NCBI GenBank assembly: GCA_905221605.1
Contig: CAJNDS010002223.1
Coordinates: 410,388 to 474,387, forward strand
Direction of reading: 5' to 3'
From: Symbiodinium natans
Taxonomy: Eukaryota; Sar; Dinophyceae; Suessiales; Symbiodiniaceae
DNA length: 64,000 nt
Positions 30,225 to 44,234 of this stretch are shown here, one piece after another (within the stretch, counting starts at the first letter, position 1; the number at the start of each line of letters is the position of its first letter). A program made the position numbers and the translations under genes. The notes under the pieces are model-generated. The model ran no database searches. It was not told the origin of the DNA and saw nothing but the letters and a program-made list of their open reading frames with translations.

Positions 30225-31104
30225 AACATTATTATTCTCTTCGCATGAAAACCTGAACTTGAGATCATGTCCAAAAACTGCAATACAAACGATCCCTTCC
30301 CCAGACAGATTCGTCCTCGAGGCTTTTCGTCACACCTTCCGATGCAGCCATTGAAGAAAGCAGGCCCTAACCCTAACCCTAAACCCAAACCCTAAACCCT
30401 AAACCTAAACCCTAACCCTAAAAAAACCCTAAACCCTAAACCCTAACCCTAACCCTAAACCCCCCTAAAGCCGGAAGCCGGAAGCAAAGAGCCCTCTCCG
30501 AAACCTTCTGCAGGCCGAAGGCCTCGTCCTGGTCATCATGACCGCCCCGGGGAACTTCGCACGCAGGCGGGGGGTTAGGGTTTAGGGTTTAGGGTTTAGG
30601 GTTAGGGTTAGGGTTTAGGTTTAGGGTTTTAGGGTGATGCAGCCTTCTGCAGAGTGAGACTCACGCAGGCCTCGAAAAGTTGCCAAGGGCAGCGCTGCTG
30701 GATTAATGAACGGGGCTTTTCACGGCACGAAGCCCAAATTCAGGCTTGTTCTTGCTTTGCTGAGCCCTGAGAAGCTAACAGCCAAGAGACCTTCAACTCG
30801 ATTTGAGGGGTCCCTGGACATCGGAAAGCACCAAAGCCCGCGCACCGTATATGGGCCAAGAGAATGCCGGCATGGGAGCCCAGTGGAAAGGAATGCCGTT
30901 TGCTTGGCCTCAGCTGCCAATCTGAAATCTAGTTTTTTCCCCCCGCACCCGCCCAAGGCAGAACCATGCGAAAGGGCGGCTGAGCACGAAATTTGGGGTG
31001 TAGGAGGGTGTAGGGTTCAGGGTTTAGGACTTAGGGTTTAGGGTTTAGGGTTGGGGGAGCTGCTGGGAAGACGAAAGCCTTCTCAGAGCCAAGCGTTGCT
31101 CAAG
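30225..31104. repeat. Islands with mixed CCCTAA/CCCTAAA arrays
   Basis: At 30364-30462 and, in opposite orientation, 30574-30635, six-base CCCTAA and seven-base CCCTAAA units are mixed. Short TTTAGGG at 31010-31050. ORFs at 30706-31041 (+) and 30720-30956 (-) overlap with no domain. Confidence 0.8.
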
Positions 31105-31704
31105 CCCCCCCCCCCCCCCGCCCCCCCCGTCTTGTTTTTGAGTTCTCCTTGTCCTTGACGCCCTGGACCAAATCCAAGAATCTGCACCAAACACCTGAAC
31201 TCCCCCGAGCCTGACGCTTCAATGTGGTCCTTTGGCGCGGTTTGGACTTGGGGGCTTTCATTCTTTCATGGAGTTTAGGGTTTAGGGTTTAGGGTTTAGG
31301 GTTTAGGGTTTAGGGTTTAGGGTTTAAGGTTTAGGGTTTAGGGTTTAGGGTTTAGGGTTTAGGGTTTAGGGTTTAGGGTTTAGGGCGTAAGAAAGTCACG
31401 CGGGCCTGCGGTCAAGTCGTAGCTTCTAGGAATCTAGGGCTCCTTGCAACCCTTCTACGCAGGCATGCGATTCGAAAGCCGGAGCCTCAGAGCAAGATGC
31501 CACCCTCAAGCTCCTGAAGGGCCCCGGCACCCTCAGCCGCCCGCCTCAGCCTCCCTAAACCCCCTAAACCCTAAACCCTAAACCCTAAACCCTAAACCCT
31601 AAACCCTAAACCCTAAACACTAAACCCTAAACCCTAAACCCTAAACCCTAAACCCTAAACCCTAAACCCTAAACCTAAACCCTAAACCCTAAACCCTAAA
31701 CCCT
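31105..31704. repeat. C run, then TTTAGGG and CCCTAAA arrays
   Basis: C run at about 31107-31128, TTTAGGG array 31275-31386, island with no supported gene, CCCTAAA array 31556-31704. The two arrays face each other. Confidence 0.92.
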
Positions 31705-33468
<1,764 letters not shown>

Positions 33469-33777
33469 TTCTGTTGAGGCTGGTCCTAAAGTTCGTAAGG
33501 CCCATCGGCCCGTTTTGCTGGATTCCTTGGCTTCGAGGCAACGTTTGTAAACCTGCAATCTTAAGCTTTGCAAAGGTCACGGGGGAGGGAATTGAAATGC
33601 TGCGGAGCTTTAGCGCCAACTTTCGTGTGGCTCAAGATCTCTCGACCTTCAACCACAAAACCTGCGGCACACAACTCATGAACGCCCTAAACGCTGCGTG
33701 TATCCCTACGTGGACGTGAAGGTGCGAACCCCGAACCCCAAACCCTTGGCCCCCAAAAAGCTTCTGTGTAGGCCCAG
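33469..33777. other. Unassigned island
   Basis: Plus-strand ORF 33474-33719 (81 codons) has mixed composition and no known domain. Low support. Confidence 0.3.
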
Positions 33778-33915
33778 ATGCCTGAGGCTCGCGTGAAGGA
33801 CATCGACCAACAGCTGCGTCAGGAGCAGTACACTCACGGGGACGTGCTGGCCGCTGGGTTGCGAGTCGAGTTTGAGTGGCGACGCGCACTTTGGGAATTT
33901 AGAGTTTGCGGCTAG
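33778..33915 (+). other. Exon-like fragment
   Basis: An ATG just after CCCAG opens 45 codons with soluble-protein composition (ARVKDIDQQLRQEQYTHGDV), ending in TAG. Amphipathic at the start. No family recognised; could be an internal exon. Confidence 0.35.
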
Positions 33916-35867
33916 GGCTCGGGGTCATGGGGTCTAACGACTTTATCCCGTGCGTGAAGGTCCGAGAGATCCCAAGCACTGCCGCAAATTCTGGGGTTTG
34001 GCCGGGCTCGGGATCTGGTGAGAAGGATGGGATGACTCAGCTTTAGCTTGGAGGGTGCAGCCGGTTCACTTGGCTTTAAAAGGCTGCAACTCGCACGGCC
34101 AAACAACCGTCAAAGTTCGTATGGCCGAGGTGCTTTCGATGCTGGAGGACACATCCGAGGGTGGGGGCTTAAGAGTTTCAGGGGGAAGGTCTGCGCAACC
34201 CTAAACCCTAAACCCTAAACCCTGAACCCTAAACCCTAAACCCTAAACCCTAAACCCTAAACCCTAAACCCTAAACCCTGGATAGTTTGGGTTTGGCAGC
34301 AGCTTGGGCTCGGTCAGAACGGATGGCCTGGAAAACGGTGTGTCGCGAAGGAGCTGCATTTGCCGGTTTTAGAATGTAGATACGTGATCTTCTTTCTCGG
34401 ACTAGAAACATCTGAAGTCTACCCGAAGAGTCTCGTCACAGAAGGGTCACGTCTGCGCTGCCTGGCTTGGTGCATTATTTGGATGTTGCTGCCTCCTTTT
34501 TCGTAGCTCACGAAGAGTCCGCCAAGGACATGCTTTGGATTTCACGCCTACCAATCCCGCTAAACTCGCTGCATTCTGGGGCCGACCCTCTCGGGCATCT
34601 AAAAAATGCTTGCGATTGCGGAGGTCGTCCTCAGCTGGTTCGGTCTTCCTGAGCAGCTTGTGGACTTGTGAATAGTCGCTGAGTTTTAGGTGCTTTGGGC
34701 CTTTGGTGCCGTATGGTGCAGTCCTGAAATTGGGTAAGTTTAGGGGGCTTGGAGGCTCGCATCAGGCGTCGACCCTTTGGAGGGTAATGTTGGAGTGGTG
34801 CTTGGCTCAAAAATCTCCAAGCCCCAAGCAGATCTTGACCTTCCAAGAGTAAGGCTTCTAAGAGGACGTCTACTGGGGCTGGGAGCACACCGCGAAGACG
34901 TTTCTCGCCCTCCTCAGCGCGCTTGAGAGGCCTTCGGGTGGGCTAATTGAGATTCCGAATGTCCGAACCCTCCAAGACCCTAAAGTCCTAAAGCCCAAGC
35001 CCTAAAAGTGAGTCTGGCAGGCCCAGCACCACACTCCAGAGAGAGAGATCCGGGCAACTTCAACAGCCCGAGATCCGAAGCCCCTGAAACTCAAGAGGAG
35101 CACAGCAAATGAAGTCCGAACTTCGAAGGAAGCAGGAAAGCCTCTCGAAGCCCTGAAGGCGAGGAAGAGAAGCAACCGAAGCCCAACCGTTTAGGGTTTA
35201 GGGTTTAGGGTTTAGGGTTTAGGGTTTAGGGTTTAGGGTTTAGGGTTTAGGGTTTAGGGTTTAGGGTTGGCCCAACCGAAGCAGGAAAGCCTCAACAAAC
35301 CCGAAGCCTCGAAGGCCAGGCGGCTTGAACTACCTGGAGCACCGGAAAGCTTTGCACATCTTTGAACCCTAGGAAACCGAGGGGCCGAAGCTGACGCAGC
35401 AAACGTCCCCCCCCAAACCTCAAAAGCCATGGTGTTTCATGGCGATTTGGGTCATCCGCGCCGAGGGTTTTTTGGAATCCAAGTCTTGGCAGCAATCTGC
35501 AGGGTGATTTTCGTTGAGGATGTTTGAACTCTTTTTTTAAATTTAGTCTTGGAGTTCGCTGGGTTCAGATCTGGTTTGCACTCATGCCCTGCTGTTGCAA
35601 ATAAGCCAAACCACATCCTTCTCCTCAGTTGTGCCATACTATGAAATACCTACTAAGCAAGACCCTAAACCCTAAACCCTAAACCCTCAACCCTAAACCC
35701 CAAACCCTAAACCCTAAACCCTAAACCCTAAACCCTAAACCCTAAACCCTAAACCCTAAACCCTAAACCCTAAACCCTAAAGATGGAACCGGGGAAGCTA
35801 TGGAACATTGCTGCCCGGGCCCGCCTAGACTCTTAGGAGTTCAAGCGGTATCCCAACACCCTATACC
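33916..35867. repeat. Islands with CCCTAAA, TTTAGGG and CCCTAAA arrays
   Basis: Arrays at 34197-34279 (CCCTAAA), 35190-35268 (TTTAGGG) and 35662-35780 (CCCTAAA). The 910-bp island 34280-35189 and the 390-bp island 35269-35661 have only short ORFs without domains. Confidence 0.75.
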
Positions 35868-35969
35868 TTGGGATGGTCCCCCTTATACGAACAGTCCTTC
35901 CTTAGTCCCTATAGTACCCCCTACAGTAATTCCTATTAAGGACTGTTAGCATATGGGGGAACATCCCAA
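35868..35969. mobile_element. hAT-like MITE (family V), copy 4
   Basis: 102 bp, ends TTGGGATGGTCCCCCTTATA and ATGGGGGAACATCCCAA. It is flanked on both sides by an exact 8-bp direct repeat, CCTATACC (35860-35867 and 35970-35977). This is the best-preserved copy and sets the family's target-site length. Confidence 0.9.
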
Positions 35970-36337
35970 CCTATACCCCAGATCCGGCACAGCGCCTGCT
36001 GGGTACTCTGCATCATTTCTGGCAGTCATTATTGCCAAGATCCAAAAGAGCTCACACGAGCCCAAACGAATCCAAAAGAGTCCTTAAACCGTAAACCCTA
36101 AACCCTAAATCCTAAACCCTAAACCCTAAACCCTAAGCCCTAAACCCTAAACCCTAAACCCTAAACCCCAAAGCCCCCCAAAAGCCCCCAAACCCCAAAG
36201 TCCCCAGCCGAAGCTCTCAAGCGAAACCCGATCCCCACCTGAAAGGCAGCCTGGGGTTCCGGGCTCAGCGGAGTCACGTTTTTGGAGTCTGAGATTTGGG
36301 CGTTTAGGGTTTAGGGTTTAGGGTTTAGGGTTTAGGG
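35970..36337. repeat. Island, CCCTAAA and TTTAGGG arrays
   Basis: CCCTAAA 36089-36170; TTTAGGG 36302-36338. No gene supported. Confidence 0.8.
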
Positions 36338-36484
36338 TTGTACCCCCTATACTAACTGTTGTATCTAAAACAGTCCTTGAATAGGGATTAAAGGGCCCCC
36401 CTAGTCCTTAATAGGGATTTTTAATAATAGGGGGGCACTAGAATCCCTACTAAGGACTTTTAGTATACGGGGGGAACATCCCAA
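36338..36484. mobile_element. hAT-like MITE (family V), copy 5, enlarged
   Basis: The right end is intact (GGGGGGAACATCCCAA) and the left lacks TTGGGATG. It carries extra internal text (CAGTCCTTGAATAGGGATTA twice in altered form), as if two copies had fused. Confidence 0.65.
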
Positions 36485-36732
36485 AGTATGAGACTTGGGC
36501 TTGGGCCTTAGGGTTTTGGGATGACGGGTTCGGGGGGCGGGGGGGTCGGGGGGAGGGCGGGGGTTTAGAGCACACGCGCACGCGCTGAGCTCGTCGTTAT
36601 GGAAACTGCATAGATCTACGACAGAGACGGGCCCAGCAACATGGACGGATGAACGACTTCCGACATGTGGAAAGCCACGGAAGGGGACTTGTTGGGTTAT
36701 CGCGTGCAAGGGTTGAGGTTTCAGGTTGAGGG

Positions 36733-36824
36733 TTGGGATGTTCCGCCTTATACTGACAGCCCTTAGTCGGCCCTAGGATAATACCTATTGCTAAGGACTG
36801 CTAGAAAACAGGGGAACATCCCAA
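36733..36824. mobile_element. hAT-like MITE (family V), copy 6, in telomere-like repeat
   Basis: TTGGGATGTTCC to GGGGAACATCCCAA, 92 bp. Flanks GTTGAGGG and GTTTAGGG match at 7 of 8, so the target was a telomere-type unit. Confidence 0.8.
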
Positions 36825-37935
36825 GTTTAGGGTGCTGGGGAGTACGAGGTTCAGGTTTGGAAAGATCCGGCCCAAGTTTTCTGAAGCGCGCCGTCTCGGA
36901 CTCTGTTTGGCCTGAGGCCCGGCATTTCGCGTGCCTCCACGATGACGTGTATGTCAGGTTCTGAGACTGGGCTGTTGCGGACTTTTAGTTTTCGCGGCAG
37001 GTCGGAGCACAAAAAGCCCTACCCCCCTTGGAATGTGCAGTCCTAGAGTCTCTTCTTGCCGTTTTTGCCCCGAGCCGCTTGGAGCTCAAGCTTAATATTT
37101 CTGTCTTGAGGGCTGCCTCAACCGTCTCGGATCAAGTTCGGGGTGGGTCCGGGTGGGGTGTCCGAGTTCACAGCGATCATGAAGCCGTCCTGCAGATCCC
37201 CCTTAAAAAAACCTCCATCCTAAGTCAGCTTGGAGAAGGGCGCCGCAGCCGAAGCCCGCCTCCGCCTTCCCTGCCCTCGTCTCCTACGTGCGAACCGGAA
37301 ATATTCCTCAACCTCGTAAAACCCATGAGCCCTGAGCACCAACCTCTGAGCTACGGGTCCATGGACCTGGGCCAAACAAAAGGCGTTTCGACATGCCTGT
37401 AGACTCCGGGACCCAAAGGTTCGCAATCTTGGTGCTCCCCAACAGGATCCCTAAACCCCCATCACGGGGCTCTCTTGTGTTTAGGCGCCCGTTGGGGTGG
37501 TGTGCACCTGTAGTTGAGGGCCGCTGGAGGTGTTCACACTCCGAACCTTCCTCGTTGCCCCCACAAGGCCAAAACGCCCCCTGAGGCTCGAAACTCCCGG
37601 AAGCCAGCAAAAGCCTGAAAGCCGTGAGCCTGAGGTGCATGTGCCGCGGCTGATGGACCGGGCCCCGAGTTGCTGTGTAGGAGAGTGTTTCAGGCTTCGG
37701 TCGGGGATCTGGGACAGCATTTTGGAAGCGGCATGGAAGGATGCCTGAAAGCAATGTGAAGAGGTACCCCTATCATAATCCCTATGAAGGACTGTTAGTA
37801 TAAGGGAGTATAAGGGGGAACACCCCGGCCCTAAAGGCTCAACCGTGCACTGTGCCTTGGGGCTTCGGGCAAGACACAGGCCCTCCTGCGAGCGCAGAAG
37901 GATGAAAGACCCGGCCGCAGGCTCAACTTCCTAAA
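36825..37935. other. Unassigned 1.1 kb island with truncated MITE
   Basis: Overlapping ORFs on both strands at 37028-37754, none with a known domain. A family V right end (GAAGGACTGTTAGTATAAGG, GGGGGAACACC) lies at about 37765-37827 with its left end missing. Confidence 0.5.
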
Positions 37936-37996
37936 GGGTTTAGGGTTTAGGGTTTAGGGTTTAGGGTTTAGGGTTTAGGGTTTAGGGTTTAGGGTT
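37936..37996 (+). repeat. TTTAGGG array
   Basis: About nine perfect units. Confidence 0.95.
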
Positions 37997-39354
37997 TGTG
38001 AGAAAAGGGTTTGGGGTTGTGCGAGCACCTTGCCGCCAGAGTGCAAGAAAATAGCGCCTGCAACAAACAATGACCCCAAAGCAGCGGCTCAGGCCTGTAT
38101 TTGGGCAACGCCTACACCGGCCATGAGTTTGCCAGCAGCCCAGCTTACAGTGCTCGGTTTGGGGCCTTTTGGAGTTTGTGGGGATGAGGGGATGAGGGAT
38201 TTCGATGCGAGGAAGATGATGACACTTACAAAGCGAAGTCTTGTCGCAAAGTCACCAAAGCAAAGATATCCGACAGACATGAAAGACAACTCGCTTAGAC
38301 GAGTTCTCGTGAAGGGCCGAGAGGGACCCCGCAACTTGATCTCCGAAATGCAACGTATGCTTTCGAATTTAGGGTTTAAAGGTAACGGTTTAGAGTTTTA
38401 GGTTTAGGTTTAGTGTGTTCGAGTTCCCTGTCTTCTGTCGAGCATGTGGCCGAAAGGAACCCTCTTGATTCCATCGGTACGATCCTGTATCGCACCCCAA
38501 CCTGGGCATACCCAGATCCTGGCAAGATGGGACGGCTTTCGCTCCGTCCCACAAGTAGCAACTCGCAATCATACCCAGACTCAACTGCAGCATCATACCC
38601 AAATTTACGCGCCGATCAGACCCCCAGACTTTATCGGAGAGTTCGATTTCGCCATCAGTCTGGGAGGGGTCCCGGTCAACGAAGACCCCCTTGCAAACGT
38701 ACCTGCTGCGTCCGCCCATGGGCTTCGTGGAAGAAGCTTGGGGGGCGTCGTTCATCATCCTTGGGGTGCATTTCGTGCTGCACCATTCCTTCGGTCCGGT
38801 GCAGAACGGGCTGGAACCTGGCCCGTTTATGGCATCATCTCACTCGTTCTCAATTATACCATTCCTGGTGTCTGGCACAAGTTGCCACGAAAGCATTCAT
38901 GTCGCCCTCGTTGACAGAGCATGAGACGGAAGACACGTCAACATTTGTGTGTGGGGATTGTGTTTGGGGTTCTGGGAGTGGGGTTTAAGGTGTGGCTACA
39001 CATGCTGGGAGGTTAGGCCTGAAACAACAAAACAAACAGAGGTGGGCCACGCGGCTACGGACGCGGGTGACTATGAGGCAGCTCCGGGAAGTGTTGGCGT
39101 CGGATCTGCAGCTTTCAGGCAGGTCCTCTTAAAGAACCCTGTGGAGTTCAGTGCATGTTCTGAAGCGCAGCACCACACCTTGCAACCCGCCAAACCCGAG
39201 CTTTGAGAGCCTCGAAAGCCGTCAAGCTTATCCTGGTGCCCTCACCCCTTCAAGAAGCCAGAGACATCCCCCAAACCCTGAGCCCAAGAACCCCTTAAAT
39301 CCTTCGACACGCTAAGCCTGCTAAACGACTTGAACCCATCTTTGAACCCTAAGC
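37997..39354. other. Unassigned 1.35 kb island, longest without telomere repeat in the middle region
   Basis: Plus-strand ORFs 38030-38401, 38413-38988, 38444-38914 and minus-strand 38390-38758 overlap. The minus-strand frame has protein-like text (YVCKGVFVDRDPSQTDGEIE) but matches nothing I know. A gene may be here, but I cannot choose strand or frame. Confidence 0.35.
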
Positions 39355-39720
39355 CCTCAACCCCTAAACCCTTAAACCCTAAACCCCAAAACCTCTAAAC
39401 CCTAAACCCTAAACCCTAAACCCTAAGCCCTAAGCCCTAAACCCTAAACCCTAAACCCAAAATCTCTCTCTCTCTCTCTCTCTCTCTTCAAGAGGCCCTG
39501 CACGGCCACCGGCTGATGCCGGTAGTGATGAAGGGCGGCCTCTGGGCCGCTCGGGCACGGCTTCAAAGGAATTTCGGCTTTAAGGGATCTAGGCTTTTAG
39601 GGTTTAGGGTTTAGTTTAGGGTTTTCGGGTTTGGGGGTTTAGGGGTTTGGGTTTTTGGGGTTTAGGGGGTGAGGGGTTTGGGGGTTTAGGGGTTTATCAG
39701 GGGTTTAGGGGTTTTAGGTG
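39355..39720. repeat. CCCTAAA array, CT run, degenerate TTTAGGG
   Basis: CCCTAAA 39355-39460 with CCCTAAG units, CT run 39463-39486, TTTAGGGG-type text 39598-39720. Confidence 0.85.
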
Positions 39721-40410
39721 CAGTGGCTGGTTTTGGGTTTTGCCCTTCAGAGCTCCCCAGCGAAGATTCAGCGAACATCCCTGCATCAGTTTGGCAAATC
39801 TCTGGCTTTCCGGGGCCCTGTACTTGCCAAAATCTAAGTAATCTATGTCCTCTGGTGAGAAATCCAAGTGTGGTGCGGCCATGCTGTTCAGACAGAACCA
39901 AGCCCTAAACCAAGTCTTGCGGCCGAATTCTGCTTACACTACCTCCTCACCCACTCCCCGCCCACCCACCCACGCACCCACGCGCCCCACGCGCCCCACG
40001 CGCCCCACGCGCCCCACGCGCCCCACGCGCCCCACGCTCATGTCCCTCACTCCCTGACTCACTCAAGGTCATTGACCGTCTGTTGGCGATGTGGATAGCC
40101 GCTGCGATGAGTGGTTGCGCCAGCAGAATTAGGGTCAGAGGGTGGCTGTTGACGGCATTAAGTTTGTTGGGGTTTGGGTTCTGCACGCCGCAACAATCCC
40201 GGCGGAAGGCAGGGCTACACGGCTGTCCATTCCTGTGGTCTTTCAGAGGGGGGGGGGGCGCAGATTCTCTTGGATCCATGAGACCCTTTCAGCCGTTCAA
40301 GTCGATCTTGCCTGGCCGGTCTTTCGGAAGCCTCTGGAGCCATTCACCATACCCAGGAACTTCACAAGCCCTCGAACTCGAATCCTGCAATCGCTATCGG
40401 GTGCAAAGGT
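39721..40410. other. Unassigned island with CACGCGCCC minisatellite
   Basis: A 9-bp repeat (CACGCGCCC) runs six to seven times at about 39979-40036. ORFs around it have no domain. Confidence 0.5.
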
Positions 40411-40708
40411 TAAACCCTAAACCCTAAACCCCAAACCCCAAACCCCAAACCCCAAACCCCAAACCTAAACCCTAAACCCTAAACCCTAAACCCTAAACCC
40501 TAAACCCTAAACCCTAAACCCTAAACCCTAAACCCTAAACCCTAAACCCTAAACCCTAAACCCTAAACCCTAAACCCTAAACCCTAAACCCTAAACCCTA
40601 AACCTAACCCTAAACCCTAAACCCTAAACCCTAAACCCTAAACCCTAAACCCTAAACCCTAAACCCTAAACCCTAAACCCTAAACCCTAAACCCTAAACC
40701 CTAAACCC
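40411..40708 (-). repeat. Long CCCTAAA array with CCCCAAA block
   Basis: About 42 units; six CCCCAAA units cluster at about 40426-40465. Confidence 0.95.
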
Positions 40709-41286
40709 CACAAGGGCGAACCAGTCCTCTGATCACCCTCCCAACCTCCAAACTCCCAAGTGCCCCGCACCCTGCACAATCACGGACCCGAAAAGTCTTT
40801 AGGGTTTAGGGTTAAGGGTTAAGGGTTTAGGGTTTAGGGTTTAGGGTTTCCCCAAAAGGCCCAGCAGCGTTGATCCCCTGGAAGCTGTGGGCATCGGATG
40901 ATGACTCAGCCCGGCAGACGGAATGGGATTCAGGATCTGTTCGGCTTCGGGGTGTAGGCTGTACATGTTTCAGGAAGTATTGGGTTCCGGGTTTACTGGG
41001 TTTAGGATGGGGGTTCATGCATGGCGTTGCCCCATGCCTGCACTTTCTGCATACAAGACGGATCACAAACAGAGCAAGAGATGTCGATTATCTGGAAGTC
41101 TCTTTGGGCAGGATTTCAGAAATCTTACAGCTCTGCAACTCAATCCCAGGCCAGTGATAGGCCTTGGGATCAAAAGCGCATGGAAATTGGGCTTGTATCT
41201 TCACGAAGCCTTAGCCCACACTCCCCCCTGAAGCCCTGAAATCCCGAGAGAGGCCCTGAAGCCCCAAGACCTATTCCCCCCCCAGC
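40709..41286. other. Unassigned island with short TTTAGGG run
   Basis: TTTAGGG/TTAAGGG at 40798-40850. ORFs at 40870-41239 overlap in three frames with no domain. Confidence 0.4.
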
Positions 41287-41447
41287 AAGGTGGGCCTCGT
41301 CTTCGGGGAGCTCGACCTGGTGCGCTCGCACGCCCTGCGCCACGGCGTGGAGTGTGGGAGCCGAGAGGGCTTTTTAATGGGAAATGAGCGGGTGTCGCGG
41401 CGTCTACTCTTGGGCAACAGATGTTTTTTTTGGATTTCTTGTGGCTG
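41287..41447 (+). other. Exon-like fragment
   Basis: Open for 53 codons after CAGC; the first 25 (GLVFGELDLVRSHALRHGVE) have strong GC-rich codon third positions typical of dinoflagellate exons. Family not recognised. Confidence 0.3.
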
Positions 41448-43015
41448 AGGCCCGCGGACCGTGGAAGGGGTTTAAGGTTTAAGGGTTTAGGGCTTAGGGT
41501 TTAGGGTTTAGGGTTTGGGGTTTTACACAGTTGAGGAGCTTGAGGGCGAGAAGCCGCGAACTAGAAGCGGCCCTTGGGTTCTAGGGCTGTATGGCTCAGG
41601 GTGGGTGCTACGGGGAGCGCTGAGTGTTGAGGCGGCTCTACTGCTCATCATCCCCAACTTTGCAGCACAGCCAAAGGTGGTTTGACTGGCGCCTGGGCGA
41701 CCGCTGCGATGGAGGCAAGACCAAACCTGTCCGAAGGTCTGGAAGTCACTCAGAGCCCGAAAGAAGCGTCTTCTTTTGCAGACCGGCCGACCTTCAAAAG
41801 CTTGGTGTCTTTCTTACTTTGATTCAGGTCGTCAGAACGCTGAGAAACCCTAAACCCTAAACCCTAAACCCTAAGCCCTAAACCCTAAACCCTAAACCCT
41901 AAACCCTAAACCCCAAACCCTAAACCCTAACCCTAAACCCCTAAACCGAGAGTCTCTGAGACCCTAAGGGCTCAGCCCCCCGGGCCGATTCTTGTTTTTT
42001 CATGGCTTCCGTTCTCGCCCCCAAAAGGTCGGAGACTCCTTAGAGCTGCGAAGCCGCAGAAAGCCCTTAAATCCCGAAGCCCTGAGATTCACCGAGTTTT
42101 TTGGCAGGAATCCTGAAGGGATGGGTGAGTTTAGGGTTTAGGGTTTAGGGTTTCGGGTTTGGGGTTTAGGGTTTAGGGGACCCCAAGCCCTCAAGCCGGG
42201 AGCGAGCCCTTTTTTGCAGAGCGACTCGTCATCGCCCACGACCTGAAGACACCCCGGGAACTCATGGATACCTGGGCCAGGCAAAGGAGCTGGGTTACGA
42301 GGGTTTAGGGTTTAGGGTTTTCAGGTTTACGCCGTTTGCGCGCTAGTGTGTTAGAATTCGGGGCTTCAGAGGGTTGAGGTTTCAGGGAGGTTTAGGGAAG
42401 AGCGGAGGGCCTGAAGACGTTCAGAGGTCTCAGGTTTCAGGGTTTGGTTCCTTCGAGGTTAAACGGTTAAACTGTATGACCACCCCATTGAAGACACCAC
42501 ACGATGACTCGGATATTAGTTACGTGCTCTCTTGCCTTTCCAATGCTTGTCCCTTACTGCTATACTGACTGCTGCGACGCTCGAGAAAGTCCACGCCAGA
42601 AAGTCTTAGAAGGATGCGCAGGCAAATCCTTGGAAACTGTCTTGGCGCAGGAGGGTAGACCCTGGTGCTATCAAATTATCAAACCCCACACTCAAAACAA
42701 GCTCACCTCTTAACAGAAGATGTGGGCTTTTTTCGGGTTCAGAGTGTTTAGAGTTCAGGGCTTACAGTCCTGACCCCACCCGCGACAAAGCTCTGGTGAC
42801 CAGTTTTATGGATCCCCAGTGTGCCTCTTCAGCTCAGTCTCCGAAACACAAGCTTCTGAAGCTCTGATGGCCTCTCAACTTTTGAAGCTCGGAGCCTCTA
42901 ATGTTCAACCCCAAACCCTATCCCCCATCATCCTGAAAAAAGCAGCCCTAAACCCCACGAGCCCCACAGAGCGCCCTGACCTCAGAAAAAAAACTGGGAT
43001 GCAAGGTGGGCTTCA
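41448..43015. repeat. Islands with short arrays
   Basis: TTTAGGG 41466-41520, CCCTAAA 41846-41945, TTTAGGG 42125-42178 and 42301-42320. The 700-bp island 42320-43015 has only small ORFs. No gene supported. Confidence 0.7.
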
Positions 43016-43199
43016 GGGTTTAGGGCTTTAGGCTTTAGGCTTTAGGCTTTAGGCTTTAGGCTTTAGGCTTTAGGCTTTAGGCTTTAGGCTTTAGGCTTTA
43101 GGCTTTAGGCTTTAGGCTTTAGGCTTTAGGCTTTAGGCTTTAGGCTTTAGGGTTTAGGGTTTAGGGTTTAGGGTTTAGGGTTTAGGGTTTAGGGTTTAG
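43016..43199 (+). repeat. TTTAGGC array merging into TTTAGGG
   Basis: About 18 consecutive TTTAGGC units (43025-43148), then TTTAGGG. A homogeneous variant block, best explained by local expansion. Confidence 0.95.
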
Positions 43200-43366
43200 G
43201 AAGAGCCCTTAGCCATGCCAGCGGACGCCGAATTCCTTGTCCCGGGAGCTACCCAGAATCCATTTCTTGGATCCAGCAAGTGGCTGCTGAGAACACTTTA
43301 AAAAAGGGGTCGGAATAGTATTCCCTCATGGTCCCCATATTAGCCCATACTATAATAACCCCCCCC

Positions 43367-43398
<32 letters not shown>

Positions 43399-44067
43399 AA
43401 AAAAAAAAAAAAGAAAGAACAAAAAACTTGTTCTGATTATTAAGGCCCGTAGAGTACAAACGCAAGCCCTCAGTTCAGTGACGAATTCTAGAACGGAACT
43501 ACTCAAACACAGCTCTACACAACCCACGCGAAGGCAGCTCTTCTTCGACAACCCATGCCATGATGCCAGCGATGGCGTGGTGCGATGGAGCTCCAGGCAC
43601 GGGACATGGGGGGTTTCCGAAAAGCAGGGACCCTCAACATAACCCCCCCTAATTGTGGGCTTCCTTAACTCAGGGGATTCCCTTGTTCATGGGCGGTTCA
43701 GGCCGGCTCTGCGTCATAGATGTAACATGTAACTGCTCACCTTTTTCAACCAAACATCCCACATCACCGCAATCCCAAACCCAAGACCTCAATACGAACA
43801 CCGCGGGCAAGCCAATCTCTTTGCAAGCGCCGTCAGATTGCAAGCCTGTGCACTCAAACTCTCATCGACACACTCCCAAGTCCAGATTCTCAGCCTCAAG
43901 CGCCTCCTGAATTCTTGAAACCCGAAACCCAAGGCCTAAAACATGAAGGCTGCTCGAGAGCTTTGCGACAGGCGTAGACCCACAGACAGTGTAAGGCCCT
44001 CCAAGGCCATGCCGAGAAAGGATTAATAGAACACTAAAAAACCACTTCCAAGAACAAAAAAAAGCCC
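43200..44067. other. Unassigned island with C/A homopolymers
   Basis: A run of C (43363-43388) passes straight into a run of A (43389-43412). The 80 bp before it (GGGGTCGGAATAGTATTCCC and on) resemble 55577-55657, which also ends in a C run. Plus-strand ORF 43653-43910 has no domain. Confidence 0.5.
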
Positions 44068-44166
44068 CTGGCTCTTAGTAGGGAATGAGGGAATGAGGGG
44101 CCCCTATATAATCCCTTAAAGGGTAAATCTGGGGCCATCACTCCCTCATTCCCTACGAAGAACCAG
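44068..44166. mobile_element. Inverted-repeat element (family U), copy 1
   Basis: 99 bp. Begins CTGGCTCTTAGTAGGGAATG and ends CATTCCCTACGAAGAACCAG: imperfect inverted ends of about 23 bp. The internal direct repeat GGGAATGAGGGAATGAGG is shared with the element that makes up intron 2 of the beta-propeller gene (59627-59743). Confidence 0.8.
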
Positions 44167-44234
44167 CCATAAAAGACAAGTGCACTCCTTGAACATCTCC
44201 AAGAGAGCTCCAAGTCCTCTGGCGCCCTCGCCTT

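Noticed and set aside
34800-34815. Second spliced-leader match (CTTGGCTCAA)
   Set aside because: Only nine to ten bases match and there is no gene context.
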